This document shows positions 1-8,036 of a stretch of DNA of 36,219 nucleotides, piece after piece. Source of the stretch: a virus. The position numbers were made by a program, and so were the translations under genes. The stretch's first letter is position 1. Each line of letters opens with the position of its first letter. The stretch is taken from IMG/VR virus record IMGVR_UViG_3300042691_004525, positions 1 to 36,219 of that record; one strand, 5' to 3'. A model generated the notes under the pieces. The model saw only the letters and a list, made by a program, of their open reading frames with translations. It made no database searches and was not told the origin of the DNA.

Positions 1-1
1 A

Positions 2-2431
2 ATGGAGAAATTATCAGTTGTAATTTATCAATCACCCTTTCCAAACCAAATGGCTAGTGATGAAGAAAAGGCTACCACAGAATATGGTTTGAAAGTTGCA
101 AAGTCAATTGAGGGTGAGTGGTTTAAACGTAAAGCGAATACATGTCGGTTCTATGATCAATGGGGTGAATATCATCGATTAAGGTTATATGCAAGAGGTG
201 AACAGCCTGTACAAAAATATAAAGATGAATTAGCTGTAAATGGAGATATGTCTATGTTGAATTTAGACTGGACTCCAATTCCTATTATACCAAAATTCGT
301 TGACATTGTTGTCAATGGAATGAATGATCGCCTTTTCACAATTAAAGCCGAAGCTCAAGATGTAATGTCTGCTGAAAAGAAAAACATATTCCAGGATATG
401 ATTGAGGCTGACATGGTAGCTAAGGAGTTCTTGCAGGTTACCAAGGAACAGTTTGGTATTGATGCTTTCAATGTTAACCCTGATGAGCTACCTGAGAATG
501 ATGAAGAGCTATCGTTATATATGCAAATGAAGTATAAGCCATCTATTGAGATTGCTGAAGAGGTTGCTATTGATACGATTCTTAAAATGAATGAATATCC
601 AAAACTTAAAAAGTTAATTGATTACGATTTAACTGTTTTGGGTAAAGCTGTTGCTCGACATACATTTTTAGTTAATGATGGATTGAAAGTTGATTATGTA
701 GACCCAGCTAACTTTATTCATAGCTATACTGAGGAGAATGATTTTTCAGATTGCTATTATTTTGGAGAGGTTAAACAGGTACATTATACAGAGCTTTTAA
801 AAATAAATCCAAATCTAACTGATGAACAACTAAAAGAAATTAGAAACGCTTCATCAGCTTGGTATAGTTACTTTCCAATTATTCGTAATTATCAAGACGA
901 TGCTTTTTTAAATGAAGTAGTTACATTACTTTATTTTAACTATAAGACCACAAAAAGATTTGTATGGAAGAAAAAAATTCTTGAGAATGGTGGTGAGCGA
1001 GTAATTAGAAAGAGCGATACGTTCAATCCTCCTGTAGAGGAAGGAATGATGTTTGAGAAAGTAGAAGCTGTTCGTGACGTTTGGTATGAAGGTATATTAG
1101 TTGGTGGGTCAAATATCTTATTGAAATGGGATATGATGAAGAACATGGTTCGACCTAAGTCAGCTACTCAAAAAGCACTTCCTAACTATGTGATATTTGC
1201 ACCTAGAATGTATAAGGGTAACACTGAGTCATTGGTTAGACGTATGATTCCTTTTGCTGATCAAATACAACTTACACACTTGAAGTTACAGCAAGTAATG
1301 GCTAGAGTAGTTCCAGATGGTGTATTCATTGATGCTGATGGTATTAATGAAGTTGATCTTGGTACAGGGGCTGCATACAATCCAGAGGATGCATTAAAAC
1401 TTTACTTCCAAACAGGTAGTGTTATTGGTAGAAGTTACACACAAGATGGTGAATTCAATAACGCACGAGTTCCTATTCAAGAGTTAAATTCAAATAGTGG
1501 TCAATCTAAAATGGCTGCTTTGATAAACAGCTATAATCACTATCTAAACATGATACGTGATGTTACCGGCATTAATGAGGTACGCGATGGATCTACACCA
1601 AGTCCTGATGCTTTAGTTGGTGTTCAGAAGTTAGCTGCATTGAATTCAAATACAGCAACTCGACACATATTAGAAGGTGGTCTTAATATGACTAAGAAAC
1701 TAGCTGAGTGTTTATCAATACGAATTGCTGACATATTAGAGTACTCTGACTTTGCTGAAGAGTTTGCAATGCAGATAGGCAAGTATAATGTTGCTATTCT
1801 TGATGATATTAAGGAGCTTTATTTGCATGACTTTGGTATATTCATTGAGTTAGCACCAGATGAAGAACAAAGACAAATGCTTGAGGCAAATATTCAAGTA
1901 TCTCTTCAACAACAAACAATTGACCTTGAGGATGCTATTGATATTAGAATGGTAAATAATATCAAGTTAGCTAATGAATTACTTAAATTGAAAAGAAGAA
2001 AGAGAATGGAGCAGAAGCAGAAGGAGCAAGAAATGCAATTCCAAATGCAGATGCAAAGCAACATTCAATCTCAACAAGCTGCTGCTGAATCTAAAGCTCA
2101 GTTGGTTCAACTTGAAGCTCAATCTAAGATACAAATAAGAGAAGCTGAAATGAATTTTGCTGTTCAACAAATGCAAGCAGAGGCAGCAATAAAAGCTCAA
2201 TTGATGGATAAAGAGTTCCAATATAATATGCAATTGAAAGGTATTGAAACTGATAATCTAATGAAGCGTGAAGAGAAGAAAGAAGAAGCTAAAGACAAGC
2301 GAGTTGATCTTCAAGCAACAAGACAATCAGAGCTCATTAATCAAAGAAAAAATAATTTACCTCCATTAAACTTTGAAAGTACTGAAGATTCATTGGATGG
2401 TTTTGACTTAGAATCATTTAATCCAAAGTAG
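2..2431 (+). CDS. Portal protein
   Basis: Portal: a dodecameric ring at one capsid vertex through which DNA enters and leaves and to which the tail adaptor binds. The 809-residue length, the N-terminal FPNQ and EGEWF segments, and the conserved block around residues 60-110 (YARGEQ, NLDW, PIIPKFVDIVVNGM) look like the portals of crAss-like Bacteroidota podoviruses; this is recognition, not a search. From about residue 640 to 780 the protein is a long Gln/Lys/Glu-rich coiled coil, a usual C-terminal extension in this group. The first ATG is at base 2, so the true start may lie upstream; ATG at 50 is another candidate. Terminase, which normally precedes portal, is not in the window. The next gene starts 1 base after the stop, indicating one operon. 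Confidence 0.85.
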   Translation: MEKLSVVIYQSPFPNQMASDEEKATTEYGLKVAKSIEGEWFKRKANTCRFYDQWGEYHRLRLYARGEQPVQKYKDELAVNGDMSMLNLDWTPIPIIPKFVDIVVNGMNDRLFTIKAEAQDVMSAEKKNIFQDMIEADMVAKEFLQVTKEQFGIDAFNVNPDELPENDEELSLYMQMKYKPSIEIAEEVAIDTILKMNEYPKLKKLIDYDLTVLGKAVARHTFLVNDGLKVDYVDPANFIHSYTEENDFSDCYYFGEVKQVHYTELLKINPNLTDEQLKEIRNASSAWYSYFPIIRNYQDDAFLNEVVTLLYFNYKTTKRFVWKKKILENGGERVIRKSDTFNPPVEEGMMFEKVEAVRDVWYEGILVGGSNILLKWDMMKNMVRPKSATQKALPNYVIFAPRMYKGNTESLVRRMIPFADQIQLTHLKLQQVMARVVPDGVFIDADGINEVDLGTGAAYNPEDALKLYFQTGSVIGRSYTQDGEFNNARVPIQELNSNSGQSKMAALINSYNHYLNMIRDVTGINEVRDGSTPSPDALVGVQKLAALNSNTATRHILEGGLNMTKKLAECLSIRIADILEYSDFAEEFAMQIGKYNVAILDDIKELYLHDFGIFIELAPDEEQRQMLEANIQVSLQQQTIDLEDAIDIRMVNNIKLANELLKLKRRKRMEQKQKEQEMQFQMQMQSNIQSQQAAAESKAQLVQLEAQSKIQIREAEMNFAVQQMQAEAAIKAQLMDKEFQYNMQLKGIETDNLMKREEKKEEAKDKRVDLQATRQSELINQRKNNLPPLNFESTEDSLDGFDLESFNPK

Positions 2432-2432
2432 T

Positions 2433-2648
2433 ATGAGAAATAGCAAATTAAAGGTAAAACCTTATGGAAGTCTTGTTGCATCGCCAACAAGTGGATATGA
2501 TGTAAGCGCAGGAGCTACCGTATCAAAAGGTCCATTATCAGTATCTGTGACTAGATCGAAAGGTTCTGATTATCAAGCTGAAACTAATGTTGATGTTAGC
2601 TTGTCATTTCCTATAACCAAAAAGGTTAAGACAAAACATAAGCTTTAA
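2433..2648 (+). CDS. Small hypothetical protein in head operon
   Basis: A 71-residue basic protein, rich in Ser, Val, Lys and Thr, with alternating polar and hydrophobic residues suggesting beta strands (SVSVTRSKG, VDVSLSFPIT) and a Lys-rich C-terminus (TKKVKTKHKL). I do not recognise a family. It sits 1 base after the portal stop and 3 bases before the next gene, so it is surely cotranscribed with virion genes. A minor virion role is inference from position only. No start other than the ATG is needed. Confidence 0.65.
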   Translation: MRNSKLKVKPYGSLVASPTSGYDVSAGATVSKGPLSVSVTRSKGSDYQAETNVDVSLSFPITKKVKTKHKL

Positions 2649-2651
2649 TTT

Positions 2652-3293
2652 ATGGCATATATAGAACATAATTTCTTTCCTTTGAAGGTATTCGTTAGGA
2701 ATGAATATATGTATCAATTTAAAAAAGGGCATGGTGAGTTTACTGAAGGTGTAATTATTTCAGTAAGATGTATGCCTGGACAGGCAGCATTATTTCAGGT
2801 ATTGCTTGAGAATGGCGTTATGAGAGATAAGCTACCTAGTCATGCTTTATTGACTGAAGCAGAGTTGCCTGATCCTGACTTACCTTTCCATTATTTACAG
2901 ATATGGAATTGTTTTAGCTATAGATTTACACTTACACAATTATCATATGTGTATGACACTAATGTTGATGTATACATGAAAGATAGGCAGTGGCATAAAG
3001 GGGTTTATTATGCTACAATTAATTGGGGATCTAATGATATAAATACTGATATAACATTAGCTGAAGACCCACTAGAACACAAGTCACATCATATTATACT
3101 ACTTGACAACGGTCAAATAGCATTACAACCAAACAATAGGATTCGATGGTATGAGCCATCTTTTGTTACAAAAGAGTTCCCATCTAAGCCTGACTATTTG
3201 GTTAACAACACTTGGTTTAACTGCGAAGGTTTTGACAAGTGGCATACTGAGGATTCAGATGTTATGTTTTATGATAATATAGATGCAGATTAA
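2652..3293 (+). CDS. Conserved hypothetical virion-operon protein
   Basis: A 213-residue acidic protein, rich in Tyr, Trp, Phe and His, without signal peptide or membrane segment. The composition (for example NDINTDITLAEDPLEHKSHH) suggests a compact beta-rich fold. I do not recognise a named domain. It lies between portal and the scaffold-like gene, a slot that often holds a head-completion or minor structural protein, but that is positional inference. It ends the first transcription block: a hairpin overlapping its stop codon and a 210-base non-coding gap follow. Confidence 0.7.
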   Translation: MAYIEHNFFPLKVFVRNEYMYQFKKGHGEFTEGVIISVRCMPGQAALFQVLLENGVMRDKLPSHALLTEAELPDPDLPFHYLQIWNCFSYRFTLTQLSYVYDTNVDVYMKDRQWHKGVYYATINWGSNDINTDITLAEDPLEHKSHHIILLDNGQIALQPNNRIRWYEPSFVTKEFPSKPDYLVNNTWFNCEGFDKWHTEDSDVMFYDNIDAD

Positions 3294-3381
3294 TCGGGTT
3301 TTTTCCGATTATTTGCATGAATTTTTGCAACTGAATAGCAGCCAAAACGTCAAAAAAAAACGTTGTTTTGGCACTTATTCA
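3291..3381 (+). other. Three consecutive hairpins after the portal operon
   Basis: Three inverted repeats follow each other. TAATCGG (3291-3297) pairs with CCGATTA (3305-3311) around the loop GTTTTTT. TTGCA (3313-3317) pairs with TGCAA (3326-3330). TGAATA plus GCCAAAAC (3332-3337, 3341-3348) pairs with GTTTTGGC plus TATTCA (3365-3372, 3376-3381) around an A-rich loop. None is followed by a proper T-run, so these are not classical intrinsic terminators; RNA processing, stability or attenuation are possible roles. The T-rich first loop and A-rich third loop could pair. Confidence 0.6.
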
Positions 3382-3384
3382 TGT

Positions 3385-3465
3385 ATAATATATTAGCTAT
3401 TTGAGCCATATTTATATGCTTTTGCATAATATATTAGCCATTATTAGCAGTTTATATGTAATAAA
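3385..3465 (+). repeat. Two 41-base imperfect tandem repeats with palindromic core
   Basis: ATAATATATTAGC occurs at 3385-3397 and again at 3426-3438, and TTTATATG recurs at 3411 and 3451, giving two imperfect copies of a roughly 41-base unit. Each contains the perfect palindrome TAATATATTA (3386-3395 and 3427-3436). Spacing of 41 bases, about four helical turns, puts the palindromes on one face of the DNA, as for a dimeric repressor or activator. They lie just upstream of the promoter box at 3476. Operator function is inference. Confidence 0.55.
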
Positions 3466-3475
3466 ATATAATTAT

Positions 3476-3483
3476 TATCTTTG
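3476..3483 (+). promoter_or_regulatory. Bacteroidota promoter box for scaffold-capsid unit
   Basis: TATCTTTG matches the TAnnTTTG -7 consensus of the Bacteroidota primary sigma factor. The upstream TTTG box is not clear. The start codon of the scaffold-like gene is 20 bases downstream, leaving a very short leader. This would be the main promoter for scaffold and capsid. Confidence 0.65.
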
Positions 3484-3503
3484 TAAAAAATAAATCAAAT
3501 AAA

Positions 3504-4625
3504 ATGGAAGGTGAATTTAAAGTAAGAGCAGTAGAGTTTGAAGAAAAGTCTGTTGCCGAAGTAGAAGAACAGCTACTAAAAGAACACGAAGAAAAGACAG
3601 GTTTTGTATCTACGGAAGAGCCACCTGTTGATAAAGTAGTAATTGAAGAAACACCACCTCAAAATGAGGTAGTAGTTGAACCTCAAGAGATTGAGATAGA
3701 CGACAACAAAGTTCTTTCATATATTGGAAAAAGATATAACAAAGAGATTAGCAATCTTGATGAGTTATTTGAACAACGTTCAAGTAATGATGATTTAGAT
3801 CCTGAGGTTGCTACTTATTTGAAGTATAAAAAAGAAACTGGTCGTGGAATTGAAGACTTTATAAAGTTAAATAAGGACTATGATTCAATGGACCAGGACC
3901 AATTGCTTTTTGAATATCGCAAGAATCAAGATAAAGATCTTGATGTTGAAGATATCAAATTCGATCTTGACACTCAGTTTGGATATGACCCAGACTTTGA
4001 TGATGAGAAAGAAATTAAGAAGAAGCAGTTGGCTAAGAAAAAAGAACTCACTAAAGCCAAGGAATATTTCAACAGCTTGAAAGAACAGTACAAAGTTCCT
4101 CTTGAGTCAAGAGAATCTTTTGTTCCTAAAGAAGAGAAAGAAACCTATGAGGCTTATAAGAGTTATAAACAAGCTGCGACTCAAGCTGAGGAAGAGCAGG
4201 TGAAAAGGTCAAAGTATTTTGCTGAAAAGACTTCTGAGTTATTCTCTGAAAAGTTCGAAGGTTTCGGATTTAGTTTGGATGAGAATAAGAAAGTGGTTTA
4301 TAAACCGGCAGAAACACCTGACTTACTAAAAGAGCAATCAAATCTTCAGACCTTTGTATCAAAGTTCTTGAATGATGAAGGCTACTTAAAGGATGCTGAA
4401 TCTTTCCATCGTGCTATTGCAGTTGCTTCGAATCCAGAGAAGTTTGCCAAGTTCTTCTACGAGAAGGGAATGGCAGATGCAGTTAACAATGTTGCCAAAG
4501 AGTCTAAAAACATAGACATGACTCGACAAGCAACACAAGTTACTCCAGCTCCAGGTTTCAGAGTTACGGCTATAGATGATGATCGTGGCAACAGATTAGT
4601 AATTAGAAACAAAAACAAAAACTAA
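3504..4625 (+). CDS. Putative capsid scaffold protein
   Basis: A 373-residue, strongly charged protein directly 5' of the major capsid gene. Residues 1-75 are Glu/Val-rich (EEKSVAEVEEQLLKEHEEK and a proline-rich EEPPV region). The middle carries long Lys/Glu stretches predicted to form coiled coil (KEIKKKQLAKKKELTKAKEY). The C-terminus (about 330-373) is less charged and ends in basic RNKNKN. Such a helical, low-complexity acidic protein just upstream of the capsid gene is typical of internal scaffolds, whose C-terminus usually binds the capsid shell. There is no protease motif. Only 5 bases separate it from the capsid gene. The function is inferred from position and composition. Confidence 0.65.
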   Translation: MEGEFKVRAVEFEEKSVAEVEEQLLKEHEEKTGFVSTEEPPVDKVVIEETPPQNEVVVEPQEIEIDDNKVLSYIGKRYNKEISNLDELFEQRSSNDDLDPEVATYLKYKKETGRGIEDFIKLNKDYDSMDQDQLLFEYRKNQDKDLDVEDIKFDLDTQFGYDPDFDDEKEIKKKQLAKKKELTKAKEYFNSLKEQYKVPLESRESFVPKEEKETYEAYKSYKQAATQAEEEQVKRSKYFAEKTSELFSEKFEGFGFSLDENKKVVYKPAETPDLLKEQSNLQTFVSKFLNDEGYLKDAESFHRAIAVASNPEKFAKFFYEKGMADAVNNVAKESKNIDMTRQATQVTPAPGFRVTAIDDDRGNRLVIRNKNKN

Positions 4626-4630
4626 AAAAA

Positions 4631-6055
4631 ATGTCTGGAACATTACAAGCGAGTCCTGGTGTTGCAATTACACCTAGCTCAGTAAAGGCAACATTGCCTA
4701 CAAACTACATCACTAACTTTGACTTCTTAAGTCAGTATCTTCCTGATACTTACGAGCAAGAATTCGAGCGTTATGGAAACCGATCTATTGCATCTTTCTT
4801 GCGAATGGTTGGTGCTGAAATCCCTACTAACTCTGATTTGATTAAGTGGGCAGAGCAAGGTCGTTTACATACTAAGTACACTGCTGTTACAGCTGTTGGT
4901 GCTTCAGGTGGTGATGACGTTGTTACTTTTGATATTGGTACAGGAACTTGTGTATTCCGTATTGGTCAAACTGTATTTTTATCTAACAATGCTTCTGCTG
5001 CTTCTTCTTATAAAGGAGTAATTACTGCATTGCCAAATGCTGATCAATTTACTGTTGCATTTTATAATGCAGGTGGTATTTTAGCAGGTGATACAGGAGC
5101 TACATTTACTGCATTTGTTTATGGTTCTGAGTTCAAAAAAGGAACTGCTGGAATGCAAGGTTCATTAGAAGCTCAAGATTTGATTTTTGACAACAAACCT
5201 ATTATCATCAAAGATAAGTATGTTGTATCAGGATCTGATATGGCTCAAATCGGATGGGTAGAGGTAACTACTGAGAACGGTGCTACAGGTTACTTATGGT
5301 ACATGAAGTCAGAGCACGAAACTCGTCTACGTTTTGAAGATTATCTTGAAATGGCAATGGTTGAAGGTGTTCCTGCTGAAGTAAATTCAGGTGCTGCTGC
5401 TCAACTTGGTTCTGGTGCTTATCCTGCTGGATCTACAAATCCTTACAACGCTGGTACTCAAGGTATGTTCAATGCTATTGAATCAAGAGGAAATGTTTGG
5501 TCTGGTGGTAATCCATCTGCTTTGGCTGACTTTGATACTATCGTACAACGTCTTGACAAGCAAGGAGCTATTGCTGAGAACGCATTGTTCTTGAATCGTC
5601 AATTCTCTTTTGATATCGATGATATGTTAGCTGCTCAAAACTCTTATGGAGTTGGTGGAACATCTTATGGATTGTTCGATAACAGCGAGCAAATGGCTTT
5701 GAACCTTGGATTCACTGGATTCAGAAGAGGTTATGAGTTCTACAAAACTGACTGGAAATATCTTAACGATGCTACTCTTCGTGGTGGTCTAGTTGGTGGA
5801 GCTGTTAATGGAGTATTAGTTCCTGCTGGTACAACTACAGTTTATGATCAAGTTCTTGGTAAAAACGCAAAACGTCCATTCTTACACGTTCGATTCAGAG
5901 CTTCTGAGACTGAGAATCGTCGTTACAAAACTTGGATGACTGGTTCTGCTGGTGGTGCTTCTACTAGTGACTTAGATGCAATGGAAGTTAATTTCTTATC
6001 TGAAAGAGCACTTTGTACACTTGGAGCTAACAACTTCTTTATCTTCAAAGGATAA
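4631..6055 (+). CDS. Major capsid protein
   Basis: This 474-residue protein is called the main shell subunit, presumably with the HK97 fold. It follows the scaffold-like gene, is followed at once by a strong terminator, and its codon use is noticeably more biased (GGT, GCT, CGT, TCT) and less AT-rich than neighbours, as expected for the most abundant virion protein. The N-terminus has the conserved-looking FLSQYLPDTYEQEFERYGNRS. Residues about 80-175 are a Gly/Ala/Thr/Val beta-rich segment that could be an insertion domain. No signal peptide or prohead protease is visible, so maturation by cleavage is not implied. The assignment rests on context, size and similarity to crAss-like capsid proteins recalled from memory. 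Confidence 0.85.
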   Translation: MSGTLQASPGVAITPSSVKATLPTNYITNFDFLSQYLPDTYEQEFERYGNRSIASFLRMVGAEIPTNSDLIKWAEQGRLHTKYTAVTAVGASGGDDVVTFDIGTGTCVFRIGQTVFLSNNASAASSYKGVITALPNADQFTVAFYNAGGILAGDTGATFTAFVYGSEFKKGTAGMQGSLEAQDLIFDNKPIIIKDKYVVSGSDMAQIGWVEVTTENGATGYLWYMKSEHETRLRFEDYLEMAMVEGVPAEVNSGAAAQLGSGAYPAGSTNPYNAGTQGMFNAIESRGNVWSGGNPSALADFDTIVQRLDKQGAIAENALFLNRQFSFDIDDMLAAQNSYGVGGTSYGLFDNSEQMALNLGFTGFRRGYEFYKTDWKYLNDATLRGGLVGGAVNGVLVPAGTTTVYDQVLGKNAKRPFLHVRFRASETENRRYKTWMTGSAGGASTSDLDAMEVNFLSERALCTLGANNFFIFKG

Positions 6056-6065
6056 GAATAAATAC

Positions 6066-6097
6066 AGAGAGGGTGTAAAAGCCCTCTCTATTTTTTT
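6066..6097 (+). terminator. Intrinsic terminator after capsid gene
   Basis: AGAGAGGG (6066-6073) pairs perfectly with CCCTCTCT (6082-6089) around an 8-base loop, followed by A and seven T. It lies 11 bases after the capsid stop and would cap the scaffold-capsid mRNA. Confidence 0.92.
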
Positions 6098-6117
6098 AAA
6101 AATTTAAATTATATAAA

Positions 6118-6897
6118 ATGGAAAAGTTACAAATTAAGAGAGTAAATCTCGAACCGAAAGACAGAACATACGTTCTAAGAAACAATCAGTCACCTTTGTC
6201 TTATTACATAGCTTCAAAGGATACACCAAGACAACGTTTACTTTATTATTGTGAAGAAACAAACTCAAATCACCCATTACGTTATGCTCGTAATTCAAAA
6301 AGTCCTTTTCAAGAAGAACAAGACCAAAATGTAATAGTTGAGCCAATTGTATTTGAAGATGGTATTTTAACAGTACCTAAAACAAATCCTGTATTACAAC
6401 AATTTTTATATTATCATCCTGGTAATGGTAGTGAGTTTTTTGAATTTGATAACGAAAAAGATGCTGAGGAAGATATTCAATCAATGTATTCTGAACTTGA
6501 TGCACAGTTGGCTGCTAGAGATTTGGCTGCAAATGATTTTAATACATTAGAAGCTGTTGCTAGAATTTTAATTGGTTCAAGAGCTGATAAAATGAGCAGT
6601 TCTGAAATAAAGAGAGATATGATGATGTATGCAAAGAGATATCCGCAAGATTTCTTGGAAGCTGTAAATGATCCATCTTTAAAAATAAATAACATAGCTG
6701 CAAGAGCGATATCTGATGGTTATTTAGTAATGAAGAATCATGGTAAAGACATGTATTTCAATTTAAAAGAAAATAAAAAGAAATTGTTAACAGTTCCGTA
6801 TGGTGCTAATGCTACTTCTATTTTGGCTTCATATTTACAATCAGATGAGGGTATAGAACTGTATCAATTCTTAGAAGATAAATTATCAAATAATTAG
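6118..6897 (+). CDS. Hypothetical virion-associated protein
   Basis: A 259-residue protein starting 20 bases after the capsid terminator. The N-terminal half is beta-like (KDRTYVLRNNQSPLSYYIAS, a region of short strands) and the middle is acidic (residues 105-130, DNEKDAEEDIQSMYSELDAQ). The C-terminal half is helical, with a short basic block KENKKK. No catalytic motif, signal peptide or membrane segment is visible. By position between capsid and ring-protein genes it could be a head-tail connector or capsid-associated protein; I do not recognise a named family. No promoter box is obvious in its short upstream gap, so it may rely on terminator read-through. Confidence 0.65.
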   Translation: MEKLQIKRVNLEPKDRTYVLRNNQSPLSYYIASKDTPRQRLLYYCEETNSNHPLRYARNSKSPFQEEQDQNVIVEPIVFEDGILTVPKTNPVLQQFLYYHPGNGSEFFEFDNEKDAEEDIQSMYSELDAQLAARDLAANDFNTLEAVARILIGSRADKMSSSEIKRDMMMYAKRYPQDFLEAVNDPSLKINNIAARAISDGYLVMKNHGKDMYFNLKENKKKLLTVPYGANATSILASYLQSDEGIELYQFLEDKLSNN

Positions 6898-6905
6898 TAT
6901 ATTTG
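6898..6905 (+). promoter_or_regulatory. Promoter box for the 106-residue protein
   Basis: TATATTTG fits TAnnTTTG and begins one base after the preceding stop codon, 30 bases before the next ATG. The -33 TTTG box is poor. With the terminator at 7280 it frames a one-gene transcription unit. Confidence 0.6.
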
Positions 6906-6935
6906 CGTTGTTATTAATAATTAAAACGTTTTAAG

Positions 6936-7256
6936 ATGAACAGAAAATTTTTACAATTTACGATTGGAGCTGCTGATGCACTTCCAAAGGCGTTGATTTC
7001 AGCAAATGCTGATTATTTAATTACAATGCCAACTAATGCTACATTGGTATTGACTGCGATTGGTGGTGTTGCTACTGCTGATGTAATTACAATTACATTT
7101 ACTACTGCTGATGCTACTTACGCATCTCATTATGCAGTTGTTAATGCATTAGCTTTAGCTAATAGCGCAGCTTCAAATCCTGATGCTATTATCGTACCTG
7201 CATTACCATTAGTTGGTGCTACACAGCAATTAATCACATCTGTTGCTATCGCTTAA
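6936..7256 (+). CDS. Putative capsid decoration or head-fibre protein
   Basis: A 106-residue protein made almost wholly of Ala, Thr, Val, Ile, Leu and Asn, without Cys, Trp or long charged runs; it should be a compact beta domain. Its own promoter box upstream and a strong terminator downstream make it a separately transcribed single gene next to the capsid gene, a common arrangement for an abundant shell-decorating protein. Codon use is biased like that of the capsid gene (GCT, ACT, GGT). No sequence motif proves the role; it could also be another small virion protein. Confidence 0.65.
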   Translation: MNRKFLQFTIGAADALPKALISANADYLITMPTNATLVLTAIGGVATADVITITFTTADATYASHYAVVNALALANSAASNPDAIIVPALPLVGATQQLITSVAIA

Positions 7257-7279
7257 TAGCAATCAAACTAGAAAGGAAG

Positions 7280-7306
7280 AGGCACTTATTGTAAGTGCCT
7301 TTTTTT
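7280..7306 (+). terminator. Intrinsic terminator
   Basis: AGGCACTTA (7280-7288) pairs perfectly with TAAGTGCCT (7292-7300) across the triloop TTG, followed directly by T bases. It is a textbook Rho-independent terminator 24 bases after the preceding gene. Confidence 0.95.
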
Positions 7307-7317
7307 ATTTATCTTTG
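7289..7317 (+). promoter_or_regulatory. Promoter for ring and tail genes
   Basis: A TTG box (7289-7291), 18 bases, then TATCTTTG (7310-7317) fit the Bacteroidota promoter. The start codon at 7323 is only 6 bases beyond the box, so the mRNA may be leaderless or nearly so. The upstream box lies inside the terminator loop, so the two elements are interleaved. Confidence 0.65.
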
Positions 7318-7322
7318 TAAGT

Positions 7323-8033
7323 ATGATAAACGAAGTTAGAAATACAGTTCTGTCTATATTAGCAAAAGACAACCGAGGATACATCACTCCATTTGAATTC
7401 AATCTGTATGCTAAGCAAGCACAATTGGAAGTGTTTGAACGATATATCTATCTATATAGCAATGCAATCATCAAGCAAAATCAAAGAATGCATGGTGAAG
7501 GCTATTCTGATGTTCCTAAAAAACTATCTGAAGTTTTGGATACCTTTTATAAGGTAGATACATTGACTTATACATCTCCATATTTTGAAGCTCCGGCAGA
7601 TAGTTATTTTATTCAGAAATTAGTTTTGAATAACAAAGAAATAGAAAAAGTTAGTCATCAAAAAGCTCTTTATTTATTGGCATCAAATCTAACTGCACCA
7701 TCGGTTTCTTACCCTGTCTATACATTAATGGATAATGATGGAACAACTACAGCAAGAGCAAACTTTATGGTTTATCCTAATACGATAAATGCTAGTGTTG
7801 ATGCTCATTATTTAAGGTATCCGAAAGAGCCTAAGTGGACCTATACATCTGTAGGTGGTGATCCATTATTTAATCCATCTGCTGTTGACTATCAAGATTT
7901 TGAAATGCCAATGAGTGACTTCTCTGACTTGGTTGTTAAGATATTACAATACGCTGGTGTATCAATAAGAGAACAAGAAGTAATAGCAGCTGCTAAGACT
8001 GAAGAACTACAAGAAATACAACAAAAACAATAA
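7323..8033 (+). CDS. Tail adaptor / ring protein
   Basis: A 236-residue protein whose N-terminus (MINEVRNTVLSILAKDNRG followed by YITPFEFNLYAKQAQLEVFE) looks like the first ring or adaptor protein of crAss-like podoviruses, which sits under the portal and begins the tail. The N-terminal 60 residues are helical and the middle is beta-rich (residues 90-190), with a helical Glu/Gln-rich C-terminus (AAAKTEELQEIQQKQ). It heads the tail transcription unit and is 3 bases from the next ring-like gene. The family call is from memory; the structural role is supported by order. Confidence 0.7.
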   Translation: MINEVRNTVLSILAKDNRGYITPFEFNLYAKQAQLEVFERYIYLYSNAIIKQNQRMHGEGYSDVPKKLSEVLDTFYKVDTLTYTSPYFEAPADSYFIQKLVLNNKEIEKVSHQKALYLLASNLTAPSVSYPVYTLMDNDGTTTARANFMVYPNTINASVDAHYLRYPKEPKWTYTSVGGDPLFNPSAVDYQDFEMPMSDFSDLVVKILQYAGVSIREQEVIAAAKTEELQEIQQKQ

Positions 8034-8036
8034 TAA

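Noticed and set aside
3381-3397. TATAAT-type sigma-70 -10 box in the repeat region
   Set aside because: The host type uses TAnnTTTG promoters; TATAAT is expected by chance in this AT-rich repeat.
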